Shown: one piece after another, positions 16,804-26,030 of the stretch
Layout: the number at the start of each line of letters is the position of its first letter
Numbering within the stretch: position 1 is the first letter of the stretch
Origin: Chitinophagaceae bacterium
Lineage (GTDB): Bacteria; Bacteroidota; Bacteroidia; Chitinophagales; UBA10324
NCBI GenBank assembly: GCA_947469485.1
Contig: CANIPU010000022.1
Location: 1 to 38,377, forward strand
DNA length: 38,377 bases
Direction: 5' to 3'
Program-made: the position numbers and the translations under genes
The notes under the pieces: generated by a model
What the model was told of the DNA's origin: nothing
Seen by the model: the letters and a program-made list of their open reading frames with translations, nothing else
Database searches by the model: none

Positions 16804-17817
16804 ATGTCAAACATTAAAGTAGCTATTAACGGATTTGGTCGCATTGGTCGCTTGGTTTATCGTCAGATTTACGATATGAAAGGAATTGATATTGTAGCAA
16901 TTAATGATTTAACCAATCCTAAAATGCTGGCTCATCTTTTAAAGTATGATTCAGCTCAGGGGCGTTTTAATAAAGAAGTTTCCTCAACTGACAATAGTAT
17001 AATAGTTGAAGGAAATGAAATAAAAATTTATGCTGAAAAAAGTCCGGCAGCAATTCCCTGGAAAAATCATGATGTAGATGTTGTATTGGAATGTACTGGT
17101 TTTTTTGCTGATAAAGACAAAGCAGCTGAACATATTAAAGCCGGTGCTAAGCGAGTTGTTATTTCGGCACCAGCCACTGGTGATTTGAAAACAATTGTGT
17201 TTAATGTCAACCATAATATTCTTGACGGAACTGAAACGGTTGTGTCGTGTGCCTCATGTACAACCAATTGTCTTGCTCCAATGGCACAAGTTCTGGAAGA
17301 AAAATTCGGAATCATTGCTGGATTAATGACAACTGTTCACGCATATACTAATGACCAGAATACTCAAGATTCACCTCACAATAAAGGAGATTTGCGTCGA
17401 GCTCGTGCAGCAGCTCAGAATATTGTACCAAATAGTACCGGTGCAGCAAAAGCAATTGGCTTGGTCCTCCCAGCTTTAAAAGGAAAGTTAGATGGAACCG
17501 CTCAGCGAGTTCCAACTCTAACCGGTTCTTTAACTGAATTGACAACTGTTTTAGGGAAGAAAACTTCAGTGGAAGAAGTTAATGCAGCAATGAAAGCTGC
17601 TTCAAACGAATCTTTTGGATATACAGAAGACGAAATTGTTAGCAGTGATGTTATCGGAATCTCTTATGGTTCTTTGTTTGATGGAACGCAAACCAGAGTT
17701 TTAACCGTTGGAGATCAGCAGCTAGTTAAAACAGTTTCTTGGTACGATAACGAGATGAGTTATGTATCTCAATTGGTTCGAACTGTAAAATACTTTGCTG
17801 AGCTGATAAAGAAATAA
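16804..17817 (+). CDS. gap: Glyceraldehyde-3-phosphate dehydrogenase, type I
   Basis: Cytosolic glycolytic and gluconeogenic enzyme that oxidises glyceraldehyde-3-phosphate to 1,3-bisphosphoglycerate with NAD+. The 337-residue form ([16 protein letters not shown]) matches the family's usual length and begins at the Rossmann-fold strand; a 353-residue version starting at 16756 is ruled out by the promoter position. The catalytic Cys152 is in SCASCTTNC and the active-site His region is [13 protein letters not shown]. The conserved [22 protein letters not shown], phosphate-binding GTAQRVPT and C-terminal SWYDNEMSY are present. pgk follows on the same strand and performs the next glycolytic step, but a good terminator lies between them. 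Confidence 0.98.
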   Translation: MSNIKVAINGFGRIGRLVYRQIYDMKGIDIVAINDLTNPKMLAHLLKYDSAQGRFNKEVSSTDNSIIVEGNEIKIYAEKSPAAIPWKNHDVDVVLECTGFFADKDKAAEHIKAGAKRVVISAPATGDLKTIVFNVNHNILDGTETVVSCASCTTNCLAPMAQVLEEKFGIIAGLMTTVHAYTNDQNTQDSPHNKGDLRRARAAAQNIVPNSTGAAKAIGLVLPALKGKLDGTAQRVPTLTGSLTELTTVLGKKTSVEEVNAAMKAASNESFGYTEDEIVSSDVIGISYGSLFDGTQTRVLTVGDQQLVKTVSWYDNEMSYVSQLVRTVKYFAELIKK

Positions 17818-17834
17818 TTTTAAAATGACAACTT

Positions 17835-17864
17835 AAATGCCTCTGATTTTTCAGGGGCATTTTT
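17835..17864 (+). terminator. Rho-independent terminator after gap
   Basis: AAATGCCTCTGA (17835-17846) pairs with TCAGGGGCATTT (17851-17862) through one T-G wobble, with a TTTT loop and a T-run. It sits 18 nt after the gap stop. Read-through must occur, or a separate weak promoter must exist, for pgk only 26 nt later. Confidence 0.82.
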
Positions 17865-17889
17865 CTTTAAACACTTTTATACATTTTAC

Positions 17890-19089
17890 ATGAGTACAAT
17901 TGACAATATTAATTTCTTGAATAAGAAAGCAATCATTCGGGTAGATTTTAATGTTCCGTTGGATAAAAAAACATTAGAAATTACTGATGACACAAGAATC
18001 AAATCCTCTTTAAAAACAATAAATAAAATAATAAAAGCAGGAGGGGCTGTAATTTTAATGTCGCACCTTGGGAGGCCAAAATCTGGGCCGGAAGAAAAAT
18101 ATTCGTTAAAACATATAGTTAATCATATTTCTAAATTATTAGGCAGGGAAGTAAAATTTGTTGCAAACTGTATTGGAGAGGAAGTTAAAGAAGCCGCAAC
18201 TAACTTAAAATCAGGTGAAGTTTTGCTGTTGGAAAATTTACGATTTCATTCTGAAGAAGAAAAAGGCAATGATAACTTTGCTAAAGAATTAGCATCATTA
18301 GCTGATATATATATAAATGATGCATTTGGAACTGCTCATAGAGCGCATGCCTCAACTTCAATTATCGCTAAATATTATTCCAAGGAAAATAAAATATTCG
18401 GCTATTTAATGGCGAGCGAAATTGCCAGTGCTGAAATGGTAATGAAAAATACTAAACATCCATTCACTGCAATTATTGGTGGCGCAAAAGTTTCCGACAA
18501 AATTTTAATACTTGAAAAATTAGTTGATGTCGCTGATTATATAATAATTGGCGGAGGAATGTCTTATACTTTTTTCAAAGCTATGGGGGGGAATATTGGA
18601 AATTCATTGTGTGAAGATGACCGAATTGAAAATGCAATTAAACTTTTAGAAAAAGCAAAACAGAAAAATGTAAAATTTTTATTGCCAGTCGATTCAATGA
18701 CTTCTGATGTATTTGGAAATGATGGAACTAGAAAGACAGCTGACAGTATGGATATTGAAGCAGGATTCATGGGGCTCGACATCGGACCAAAAGCGGTTGA
18801 AGAATTTTCCGAAACAATTATGAATTCAAAAACAATTTTGTGGAATGGACCAATGGGAGTTTTTGAAATGAGTAATTTCAGAAATGGCACCGTAAAAATT
18901 GCTGAGGCAATTGCAAATTCAACATCAAATGGAGCATATTCATTAGTTGGTGGTGGTGATAGTGTTGCAGCCGTAAATCAATTTGGGTTTGCTGATAAAG
19001 TAAGTTATGTATCAACCGGCGGCGGTGCTTTATTGGAATATTTTGAAGGAAAAGAATTGCCAGGAGTAGCGGCTATTTTAAATGATTAA
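17890..19089 (+). CDS. pgk: Phosphoglycerate kinase
   Basis: Transfers phosphate from 1,3-bisphosphoglycerate to ADP, making ATP. The 399-residue protein has the full two-domain fold. The N-terminal substrate domain has KKAIIRVDFNVPLD, ILMSHLGRPKSGPEEKYSL, LLENLRFHSEEEKGN and FGTAHRAHAST. The C-terminal nucleotide domain has AIIGGAKVSDKILILEKL, the Gly-rich IIGGGMSYTF, LWNGPMGVFE and the C-terminal GGGDSVAAVNQFG with the YVSTGGGALLEY loop. Start at ATG 17890. It follows gap on the same strand, a common pairing of consecutive pathway steps. A stem-loop with a T-rich tail follows the stop. Confidence 0.97.
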   Translation: MSTIDNINFLNKKAIIRVDFNVPLDKKTLEITDDTRIKSSLKTINKIIKAGGAVILMSHLGRPKSGPEEKYSLKHIVNHISKLLGREVKFVANCIGEEVKEAATNLKSGEVLLLENLRFHSEEEKGNDNFAKELASLADIYINDAFGTAHRAHASTSIIAKYYSKENKIFGYLMASEIASAEMVMKNTKHPFTAIIGGAKVSDKILILEKLVDVADYIIIGGGMSYTFFKAMGGNIGNSLCEDDRIENAIKLLEKAKQKNVKFLLPVDSMTSDVFGNDGTRKTADSMDIEAGFMGLDIGPKAVEEFSETIMNSKTILWNGPMGVFEMSNFRNGTVKIAEAIANSTSNGAYSLVGGGDSVAAVNQFGFADKVSYVSTGGGALLEYFEGKELPGVAAILND

Positions 19090-19369
19090 TAGTAAATTGA
19101 TTTATTAAAATATTACCAAAGTCCTTTCAAATGAATGAAAGACTTTCTTTTTCTCCCACTTTTCCCCATATGAAAAATGTTTTATGCATTTAATAGCACA
19201 AATTAAATTATTAATATAAGCTGAACTCCTTGTTGGTAAAGGGTTTCATTGAGTTTGTTTATTACAAATACCATTTCTATATTTTTTAAATTCAAGTAAC
19301 TAAGATAATTATTGTTGAAAACTTAAATTATTGATATTCAATACTTAAACGGCTTATTTGTTCGTTTGT
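19090..19369. other. Non-coding spacer between pgk and the dcw operon
   Basis: Contains the pgk terminator at its left end. The rest (about 19154-19369) is strongly AT-rich and I found no open frame, tRNA or clear promoter in it. The mraZ operator starts at 19370. Confidence 0.6.
19118..19153 (+). terminator. Terminator after pgk
   Basis: AAAGTCCTTTCA (19118-19129) pairs with TGAAAGACTTT (19136-19146) leaving one bulged C, followed by CTTTTTCT. It lies 29 nt after the pgk stop. Confidence 0.7.
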
Positions 19370-19423
19370 GTGAAAGATTGTGGAGAAAAGTGGTAAAAAG
19401 TGGATTACACTTATTTACATTTG
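19370..19423 (+). promoter_or_regulatory. mraZ promoter with MraZ-type operator repeats
   Basis: GTGG occurs at 19380, 19390 and 19400, exactly 10 bp apart, each followed by A or T and an A-rich spacer, with a degenerate GTGA at 19370 in the same phase. MraZ proteins are known to bind short G-rich direct repeats at 10-bp spacing upstream of their own gene (TGGGN repeats in E. coli; AAAGTG-type repeats in Mycoplasma). A perfect -7 box TACATTTG (19416-19423) follows, so the repeats cover the -33 region. Binding would therefore repress the whole dcw operon. Confidence 0.72.
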
Positions 19424-19444
19424 AACCGCACTCGTTAGACAGCA

Positions 19445-19918
19445 ATGAAGCAAACACATTTAATCGGCGAATTTGAAATCAGCATGGATGCAAAAGGCCG
19501 TGTAATGATTCCTGCCGGATTAAAGCGCCAGCTTCCTAAAGAGGCAAACGATAAATTGGTTATTAATCGGGGCTTTGAAAAATGCTTGGTTTTATATCCA
19601 TATAATGAGTGGGAAGTAATTACCACTGAACTCAATAAGTTGAATTTATACATGAAGGATAATCGCGATTTTGTTCGCTATTTCTATCGTGGTGCAACTG
19701 AATTAAGCCTGGATGCAAGTAGCCGTGTTTTATTACCCAAACCTTTATTGGATTATGCTGGCATTGAAAAAGATGCAGTGTTGTTTGCTTATTCAAATCG
19801 AATTGAAGTTTGGAGTAAAAAACTGTACCACTCACAAATGGATGAAGAGCCTCGTGATTTTGTGAAATTGGCTGAACAGGTAATGGGAAAAATTAACGGA
19901 ACCGGAAATGTTTCATAA
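19445..19918 (+). CDS. mraZ: Transcriptional regulator MraZ
   Basis: First gene of the dcw cluster; a 157-residue AbrB-like DNA-binding protein that forms ring oligomers and represses its own operon. Two MraZ repeats are visible: residues about 5-50 (GEFEISMDAKGRVMIPAGLKRQL) and about 77-125 (RGATELSLDASSRVLLPKPL), each with the DxxGR/DxxSR signature. Length is slightly above the usual 140-150. The ATG at 19445 is preceded by the operator repeats described at 19370-19423. The end overlaps rsmH by 11 nt, so the two are translationally coupled, as is common in this cluster. Confidence 0.96.
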   Translation: MKQTHLIGEFEISMDAKGRVMIPAGLKRQLPKEANDKLVINRGFEKCLVLYPYNEWEVITTELNKLNLYMKDNRDFVRYFYRGATELSLDASSRVLLPKPLLDYAGIEKDAVLFAYSNRIEVWSKKLYHSQMDEEPRDFVKLAEQVMGKINGTGNVS

Positions 19919-20801
19919 ACCGGTAATGCTTAAAGAATGTATGGAAGCATTGGAAATTAAACCATCAGGAAAATATGTTGATGTCACTTTTGGCGGCGGC
20001 GGACACAGTCGTGCTATTTTGGATCAACTAAATTCTGAAGGTAGACTATATGCTTTCGATCAGGATAAAGATGCCGTTAAAAATAAATTCAATGATGAGC
20101 GTCTGATTTTTGTCCCTCAGAACTTTCGTCACCTTCGTCGTTTTCTCAAAGTCTATGATGCCCATAGCATAGATGGGATTTTAGCAGACCTTGGGATATC
20201 TTCTCACCAGATTGATACACCTGAAAGAGGATTCTCAATTCGATACGAAGCAAAACTTGATATGAGAATGGATGCTTCATTGGAAAAAACGGCGGCCGAT
20301 ATTCTAAATTCTTATTCTTCAGAGCAATTGCAAAATATTTTCAGCAGCTATGGTGAATTAAGAAATTCCAAAACACTGGCTGAATTAATTGTAAAAGAAA
20401 GATTGGTAACTCCATTCACAACAACTACTGATTTTATTTCAAGAATTGAATCTTGTATCAGGGGGCATCGCCCACGCTACCTCGCTCAGGTTTTTCAGGC
20501 TTTGCGAATGGAAGTGAATCAGGAAATGAATTCTCTGGAAGAACTTATGAAGCAAAGCAGCGAAGTGTTATCAAAGGGTGGAAGAATGGCAGTGCTTACT
20601 TACCATTCGCTTGAAGACAGAATGGTAAAGAATTTTTTTAAAGCAGGTAATGCTTCCGGCGAAGAAGTGAAAGATTTATTCGGACACAGTGAAAAAATTT
20701 TTACGCTGGTAAATAAAAAGCCAATCACGGCAGCTGAAGAAGAGATAAAAGAAAACCCAAGAGCAAGAAGTGCAAAATTGAGAATAGCTATAAAAAATTA
20801 A
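19908..20801 (+). CDS. rsmH: 16S rRNA (cytosine1402-N4)-methyltransferase RsmH
   Basis: SAM-dependent methyltransferase of 297 residues acting on C1402 in the ribosomal P site. Signature motifs: HKPVMLKECMEAL at the N-terminus, VDVTFGGGGHSRAIL (SAM loop, about residues 24-38), AFDQDKDA, DGILADLGISSHQID, GFSIRYEAKLDMRMD, RPRYLAQVFQALRMEVN, and the C-terminal LTYHSLEDRMVKNFF with NPRARSAKLR. Start at ATG 19908 inside the last codons of mraZ. ftsL follows 3 nt after the stop. In most bacteria it sits second in the dcw cluster, exactly as here. Confidence 0.97.
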   Translation: MFHKPVMLKECMEALEIKPSGKYVDVTFGGGGHSRAILDQLNSEGRLYAFDQDKDAVKNKFNDERLIFVPQNFRHLRRFLKVYDAHSIDGILADLGISSHQIDTPERGFSIRYEAKLDMRMDASLEKTAADILNSYSSEQLQNIFSSYGELRNSKTLAELIVKERLVTPFTTTTDFISRIESCIRGHRPRYLAQVFQALRMEVNQEMNSLEELMKQSSEVLSKGGRMAVLTYHSLEDRMVKNFFKAGNASGEEVKDLFGHSEKIFTLVNKKPITAAEEEIKENPRARSAKLRIAIKN

Positions 20802-20804
20802 AAC

Positions 20805-21200
20805 TTGAAAAGAGAAAAAGACGAAGAACTTATTGGAAATACAGAACCTGTTCAGGAAGAAAAAAAGAACAGGAAGAAAAAATCAAACATTATGGATTTG
20901 CTTGATGTAAGTAAATGGGTGAGTTATGACACTGTTATCCGAAATCTTCCTTTTGTTCTTTTTATGGCTGCGTTAGGGATTGTTTACATATGGAATTCAC
21001 ACCATTTCGAAAAATCAGTTCGTGATGCAAACACTATTGAAAAACAAATGAAAGAATTGAAGTGGGAATTCACAACCACTAAAAGTGAATTGGAATATTC
21101 AAGCAAAATGTCAGAGGTAAGCAAAATGGTTTTAACAACGGGGCTGCAAGAATTAAGAGTTCCACCCAAAAAAATTGTAGAAGTAAGTAATGGGAATTAA
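20805..21200 (+). CDS. ftsL: FtsL-like cell-division protein
   Basis: A 131-residue bitopic membrane protein with a TTG start at 20805, 3 nt after rsmH. A charged cytoplasmic tail rich in Lys and Glu (about 1-30) is followed by a membrane-proximal segment. One transmembrane helix (about 46-64, NLPFVLFMAALGIVYIW) leads to a periplasmic helical region (about 68-120) that should form a coiled coil with FtsB/DivIC. Sequence identity in this family is low; the call rests on size, topology and its position between rsmH and ftsI. FtsL with FtsQ and FtsB activates FtsWI. The end overlaps ftsI by 11 nt. Confidence 0.8.
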   Translation: MKREKDEELIGNTEPVQEEKKNRKKKSNIMDLLDVSKWVSYDTVIRNLPFVLFMAALGIVYIWNSHHFEKSVRDANTIEKQMKELKWEFTTTKSELEYSSKMSEVSKMVLTTGLQELRVPPKKIVEVSNGN

Positions 21201-23304
21201 GCGTGATATATATTGGAGAATCGCTATTGCATTTATTGCAATGGTGGTTTTTGCAGTTGCAATTCTTTGGAAAATATTTCAAATACAAAATGTAGAAGGG
21301 AATTACTGGCGTGCAATGGCTGATAGCCTCACAACAAGATATGTAGCAATAGATGCTGATCGTGGAAATATTTATTCGAGTGATAATCGTTTACTCGCCA
21401 CATCACTTCCGAGATTCGAAATCCGTTTTGACGCTAAGGCTGAAGGATTAGAAAATTCATATTTTAATTCAACAATCGGAAAATTAGCTGATTCACTTGC
21501 ATGGTTATTTAATGATAAGAGTTCAAATGATTATCGGTTTGAATTAACTAATGCAAGAAAAAACAATGAACGGTACCATTTATTAAAAAGAGAAATCTCT
21601 TATACCCAGTTACAGGCAATTAAAAATTTTCCGATTTTCAGAGATGGCCAGTATAAAGGAGGATTAATAGTTACACAGAAAAATAAGCGTTCTTATCCCT
21701 TCAGGGTTTTAGCAAACAGAACTATTGGATATGTGAGAGATAATGGCACTAAACCTGTTGGACTTGAAGCGAAATTCAATAACGATTTGATTGGAACCCA
21801 AGGCAAAAGATTAATGCAAAAAATTTCAGGTGGAATATGGATGCCTGTGAATGATGATAATGAATTGGCTCCTAAAAATGGTAAGGATATAATTACAACA
21901 ATTGATGTTTCTATTCAGGACATAGCCGAAAATGCATTATTAAAAACTTTATTAAAGAACAATGCTGATCATGGTTGTGTAATTGTTATGGATGTAAAAA
22001 CAGGAGCAATAAAAGCAATAGCCAATCTTGGTCGAGATAAAGATTCTGTTTATAAAGAGTTATACAATTATGCTATTGGTGAAGCTCACGAGCCTGGTTC
22101 AACTTTCAAGTTAGCTTCTATGTTATCGCTTTTAGAAGATGGATATATTAAACTAACTGATACAATAGATACTGAACACGGCCATAAAATTTATGGAAAA
22201 CAAAATATGAAAGATGCCGAAGATCATGGTGAATCAAGGGTTACAATCAAAAAATGTTTTGCAATTAGTTCTAATGTGGGCGTTTCCAAGTTGGTAAATC
22301 AGAATTATTACAAAAATCCTGATAAGTTTTTAAAACACTTACGCGATTTGAAATTAGATCAGCCTGTTGGAATTGAAATTCCAGGTGAAAGAAAACCGTA
22401 TATTAAAAATGATAGTGACAAATTATGGAGTGCAAGTGTTTCGCTTCCCTGGATGTCAGTAGGGTATGAATTGAATATAACACCGCTTCGGTTGCTTACA
22501 CTTTATAATGCAGTAGCAAATAATGGAGTTATGATGAAACCATATATTGTTCAGGCAATTCAAGAGTATGGTCAAACTTCGCAGGAATTTGCACCTGTCA
22601 TATCAATTTCTAAAATCTGCACTGATGCTACTCTGATTTCATTAAAAGAATTATTGAATGAAGTTGTAATAAGTGGAACTGCTCATAATTTATTTAATCC
22701 ATATTACAGCGTTGCCGGTAAAACCGGAACGGCACAAATAACTAATATCGGAGGAGGTTATGTTAAACATATTTATCAATCTTCATTTTATGGATATTTC
22801 CCTGCTGATGTTCCGCAATATTCAATTGCTGTTGTTATAAACGCTCCTTCGAACGGAGTTTATTATGGTTCTGCAGTAGCCGGACCAGTCTTCAAAGAAA
22901 TTGCAGACAATATTTTCTCTACAAATCTGAATATCCATCCTTCAATTGAGAATGACACTGTTACTTATAAAGCAACAATGCCAATCGTTAAAACCGGTTC
23001 AAGTTCTGATTTAAAATACCTGTTCAACAATCTGAAAATTCCATTTATTAATAATGAAGAAGGTACATGGCTGCAACAAGTTTCCAGCGAGAAAGTAGTT
23101 GAACTTATTTCTTCAAATAAATCAGTAGTTGCAGGAGTGGTGCCTGATGTAAAAGGAATGGGCTTAAGAGATGCAATTTATTTATTGGAAAGCAGCGGAC
23201 TTCAGGTAAGAGTAGATGGAATTGGTGTGGTTAAAAATCAATCACTTCCGGCAGGAACAAAAATTTTAAAAGGACAACTCATCACAATCACTTTAAACAC
23301 TTGA
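21190..23304 (+). CDS. ftsI: Septal transpeptidase FtsI (PBP3-like) with PASTA domain
   Basis: A 704-residue class B penicillin-binding protein that cross-links septal peptidoglycan. It has a single N-terminal membrane anchor (about 11-29) and a pedestal/dimerisation domain (about 55-220) with DRGNIYSSDNRLLATS. The transpeptidase domain has the three active-site motifs: Ser304-Thr-Phe-Lys307 (EPGSTFKLAS), Ser360-Ser-Asn362 (AISSNVG) and KTG (VAGKTGTAQIT, about 514-524). A C-terminal PASTA-type domain (about 645-704, VVPDVKGMGLRDAIYLLESSGL) is present, a feature of Bacteroidota FtsI that enteric FtsI lacks. It overlaps ftsL by 11 nt and murE by 4 nt. Confidence 0.96.
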   Translation: MGIKRDIYWRIAIAFIAMVVFAVAILWKIFQIQNVEGNYWRAMADSLTTRYVAIDADRGNIYSSDNRLLATSLPRFEIRFDAKAEGLENSYFNSTIGKLADSLAWLFNDKSSNDYRFELTNARKNNERYHLLKREISYTQLQAIKNFPIFRDGQYKGGLIVTQKNKRSYPFRVLANRTIGYVRDNGTKPVGLEAKFNNDLIGTQGKRLMQKISGGIWMPVNDDNELAPKNGKDIITTIDVSIQDIAENALLKTLLKNNADHGCVIVMDVKTGAIKAIANLGRDKDSVYKELYNYAIGEAHEPGSTFKLASMLSLLEDGYIKLTDTIDTEHGHKIYGKQNMKDAEDHGESRVTIKKCFAISSNVGVSKLVNQNYYKNPDKFLKHLRDLKLDQPVGIEIPGERKPYIKNDSDKLWSASVSLPWMSVGYELNITPLRLLTLYNAVANNGVMMKPYIVQAIQEYGQTSQEFAPVISISKICTDATLISLKELLNEVVISGTAHNLFNPYYSVAGKTGTAQITNIGGGYVKHIYQSSFYGYFPADVPQYSIAVVINAPSNGVYYGSAVAGPVFKEIADNIFSTNLNIHPSIENDTVTYKATMPIVKTGSSSDLKYLFNNLKIPFINNEEGTWLQQVSSEKVVELISSNKSVVAGVVPDVKGMGLRDAIYLLESSGLQVRVDGIGVVKNQSLPAGTKILKGQLITITLNT

Positions 23305-24767
23305 AAAAACTTTCTGACATATTATATAAAGTGAACCTTCAGGAATTGAAGGGTGATACAGGAATTCATGTTCTTGATATCACATTTGATTCAAGGGAAG
23401 TAAAAGAAGGATCGTTATTTATTGCAGTAAAAGGAGTAGCAACCGATGGGCATAAATTTATTGAACTTGCAATTCAAAAAGGCGCAGTAGCAATTGTATG
23501 CGATAAATTTCCTGCTGATATAAAAGATGGAATTACATATTTAAAAGTAGCTGATAGTTCTATTGCACTTGGAATTATAGCAGATAATTATTTCGACCAA
23601 CCTTCATCAAGAATTAAAATTGTTTGTGTTACCGGAACAAATGGAAAGACTACTGTTGCAACTTTATTATACAGATTGTTTCAATCGTTAGGTTATCCCT
23701 GCGGTCTGCTTTCAACAGTTGAAAACCGAATCAATGATTCTGTAATCCCTTCAACACATACTACACCTGATGCAATTCAGATTAACCGCTTGCTTAAAGA
23801 CATGTTGTATGCAGGTTGTACTTATTGTTTTATGGAAGCCAGTTCTCATGCCATTGATCAAAACAGATTGAGTGGACTAAGTATTGCAGGAGCAATTTTT
23901 ACAAATATTACACGCGATCATCTTGATTACCATAAAACTTTTGAAAATTATATAGCTGCTAAAAAGAAATTGTTCGATAACCTTTTATCCAATGCATTTG
24001 CTCTGACAAACATTGACGATAAGCGGGGAATCGTTATAATTCAAAATACAAAAGCAAAAAAATATTCATACAGCCTTACTACTGCAGCGGATTATACCGC
24101 AAAGATCCTTGAAAATTCCTTTAATGGTTTGCTGATGAATATTGATGGTGTTGATGTATCTACTCATCTTGTAGGTGAATTCAATGCATATAACTTATTA
24201 TCTATTTATTCTGCTGCTGTTTTATTAGGAGAAGATAAATTAAAAGTTCTTACAGCCCTAAGTGCATTGCAACCAGCTGAAGGGAGATTCGATTTTATCA
24301 TTTCTGATAAAATGAAAATTGTAGGCATTGTGGATTATGCTCATACACCTGATGCTTTAGAAAAAGTTTTATCAACTGTAAAAAGTATCCGAACCAATAA
24401 TGAAAGAATTCTGACAATTGTTGGTTGTGGTGGAGACAGGGATAATGGTAAGCGCCCAATGATGGCGAAGGTTGCAGCTGAATTAAGTGATAAAGTAATT
24501 CTTACTTCTGATAATCCGAGGAGTGAAGATCCTTCAGAAATTTTAAATCAGATGAAATCCGGAATACCATTAACAATGATTCCGAATGTGCTTTCAATTT
24601 CTGATAGAAAGGAAGCTATTAAAACAGCAGTATCGCTGGCGCAAAGTGGTGATATTATTCTATTGGCAGGGAAGGGTCACGAAAAATATCAGGAAATAAA
24701 GGGGGTGAAACATCCATTTGATGATAAGCAGGTATTAGATGAAACTTTTAAATCTCAATTCAAATAA
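23301..24767 (+). CDS. murE: UDP-MurNAc-tripeptide synthetase MurE (probable meso-DAP type)
   Basis: Cytoplasmic Mur ligase adding the third amino acid to UDP-MurNAc-L-Ala-D-Glu. The 488-residue protein starts at TTG 23301, overlapping the ftsI TGA by 4 nt (TTGA). Features: the substrate domain with [16 protein letters not shown], the P-loop [18 protein letters not shown] (about 110-128), [71 protein letters not shown], and the DNPRSEDP motif near residue 415. The DNPR motif is what distinguishes ligases that take meso-diaminopimelate from lysine-adding ones, so the peptidoglycan should be the DAP type. The C-terminal [10 protein letters not shown] is also present. Confidence 0.96.
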   Translation: MKKLSDILYKVNLQELKGDTGIHVLDITFDSREVKEGSLFIAVKGVATDGHKFIELAIQKGAVAIVCDKFPADIKDGITYLKVADSSIALGIIADNYFDQPSSRIKIVCVTGTNGKTTVATLLYRLFQSLGYPCGLLSTVENRINDSVIPSTHTTPDAIQINRLLKDMLYAGCTYCFMEASSHAIDQNRLSGLSIAGAIFTNITRDHLDYHKTFENYIAAKKKLFDNLLSNAFALTNIDDKRGIVIIQNTKAKKYSYSLTTAADYTAKILENSFNGLLMNIDGVDVSTHLVGEFNAYNLLSIYSAAVLLGEDKLKVLTALSALQPAEGRFDFIISDKMKIVGIVDYAHTPDALEKVLSTVKSIRTNNERILTIVGCGGDRDNGKRPMMAKVAAELSDKVILTSDNPRSEDPSEILNQMKSGIPLTMIPNVLSISDRKEAIKTAVSLAQSGDIILLAGKGHEKYQEIKGVKHPFDDKQVLDETFKSQFK

Positions 24768-26026
24768 TGCTGTACTATCTGTTTCAATATTTAAATCAAT
24801 ATTTCGATTTACCAGGCGCAGGTGTGTTTCAATACATTTCGTTTAGGGCAGCATTTGCAATTGTTGCTTCGTTAATAATTTCACTGCTCATAGGAAAAAG
24901 TTTAATTCGATACCTGCAGAAAAAACAAGTCGGAGAAATTGTTCGTGACCTTGGTTTAGAAGGACAATTAAAAAAACAAGGCACCCCTACTATGGGTGGT
25001 CTTATTATACTGGCTGCTATTTTAATTCCGACTTTACTTTTCGCAAAGCTGCAGAATGTATATATCATCATTATGCTATTATGTACAATCTGGCTTGGAT
25101 TGATAGGGTTTCTGGATGACTATATAAAAGTTTTTAAAAAAGATAAGCGTGGACTTGCAGGAAAATTCAAGGTGGTTGGTCAGGTTATTCTGGGTTTAGT
25201 AGTAGGACTTATTCTTAATTTCTCAGATTCAGTTACAGTCAGAAGAGAAATTGTAAAAAGTAATCCAAAGGAAAGAATTGAAATGAGTGAGTTTCAGTCT
25301 TCAACCGAAAAGGATACAAGTGTAACAGCCAAATTCGTTGATGTTCATTCACCGATTACAACAATTCCATTTGTAAAAAACCATGAATTCAATTATTCAA
25401 AATTGCTAACTTGGTTTAGTTCTGATTTAGAAAAATATACCTGGATACTTTACACCTTAGTTGTAATTTTTATTATCACTGCGGTATCTAATGGTGCAAA
25501 TATTACTGATGGAATTGATGGACTTGCTGCTGGCTCTTCTGCTATAATAGGGGCTACTTTGGGTGTTTTTGCATATGTAAGCGGTAACATCAACACTGCT
25601 AATTATTTAAACATAATGTACATTCCAAACTCAGGTGAGCTGGTAATTTTTCTGGCTGCTTTAATTGGGGCATGCATTGGTTTCCTCTGGTACAATACTT
25701 ATCCGGCGCAGGTTTTTATGGGTGATACTGGTTCACTTGCTTTAGGAGGAATAATTGGCACCTTGGCTTTGGTACTTCGTAAAGAATTATTGATTCCCAT
25801 TTTATGCGGAATATTTCTGGTAGAAAACCTTTCAGTAATTATTCAGGTTGGCTATTTCAAATACACAAAAAGGAAATATGGTGAGGGAAGAAGAGTATTT
25901 AAAATGTCCCCATTACATCATCACTATCAGAAATTAAATTATCCGGAACCAAAAATTGTTACCCGATTCTGGATTGTTGGAATCATGCTCGCAGTACTCA
26001 CCATCATAACCCTCAAGCTAAGATAA
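24767..26026 (+). CDS. mraY: Phospho-MurNAc-pentapeptide-transferase MraY
   Basis: Polytopic inner-membrane enzyme making lipid I from UDP-MurNAc-pentapeptide and undecaprenyl phosphate. 419 residues, larger than the roughly 360 of E. coli because of an insert of about 50 residues (about 155-205, polar, between transmembrane helices), as in other Bacteroidota MraY proteins. Catalytic motifs: [29 protein letters not shown] (Asp pair), [15 protein letters not shown] (magnesium-binding Asp), [12 protein letters not shown] and the C-terminal SPLHHHYQ histidine motif. The ATG overlaps the murE TAA by one nucleotide (TAATG). murD follows 4 nt later. Confidence 0.97.
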   Translation: MLYYLFQYLNQYFDLPGAGVFQYISFRAAFAIVASLIISLLIGKSLIRYLQKKQVGEIVRDLGLEGQLKKQGTPTMGGLIILAAILIPTLLFAKLQNVYIIIMLLCTIWLGLIGFLDDYIKVFKKDKRGLAGKFKVVGQVILGLVVGLILNFSDSVTVRREIVKSNPKERIEMSEFQSSTEKDTSVTAKFVDVHSPITTIPFVKNHEFNYSKLLTWFSSDLEKYTWILYTLVVIFIITAVSNGANITDGIDGLAAGSSAIIGATLGVFAYVSGNINTANYLNIMYIPNSGELVIFLAALIGACIGFLWYNTYPAQVFMGDTGSLALGGIIGTLALVLRKELLIPILCGIFLVENLSVIIQVGYFKYTKRKYGEGRRVFKMSPLHHHYQKLNYPEPKIVTRFWIVGIMLAVLTIITLKLR

Positions 26027-26030
26027 ATTT

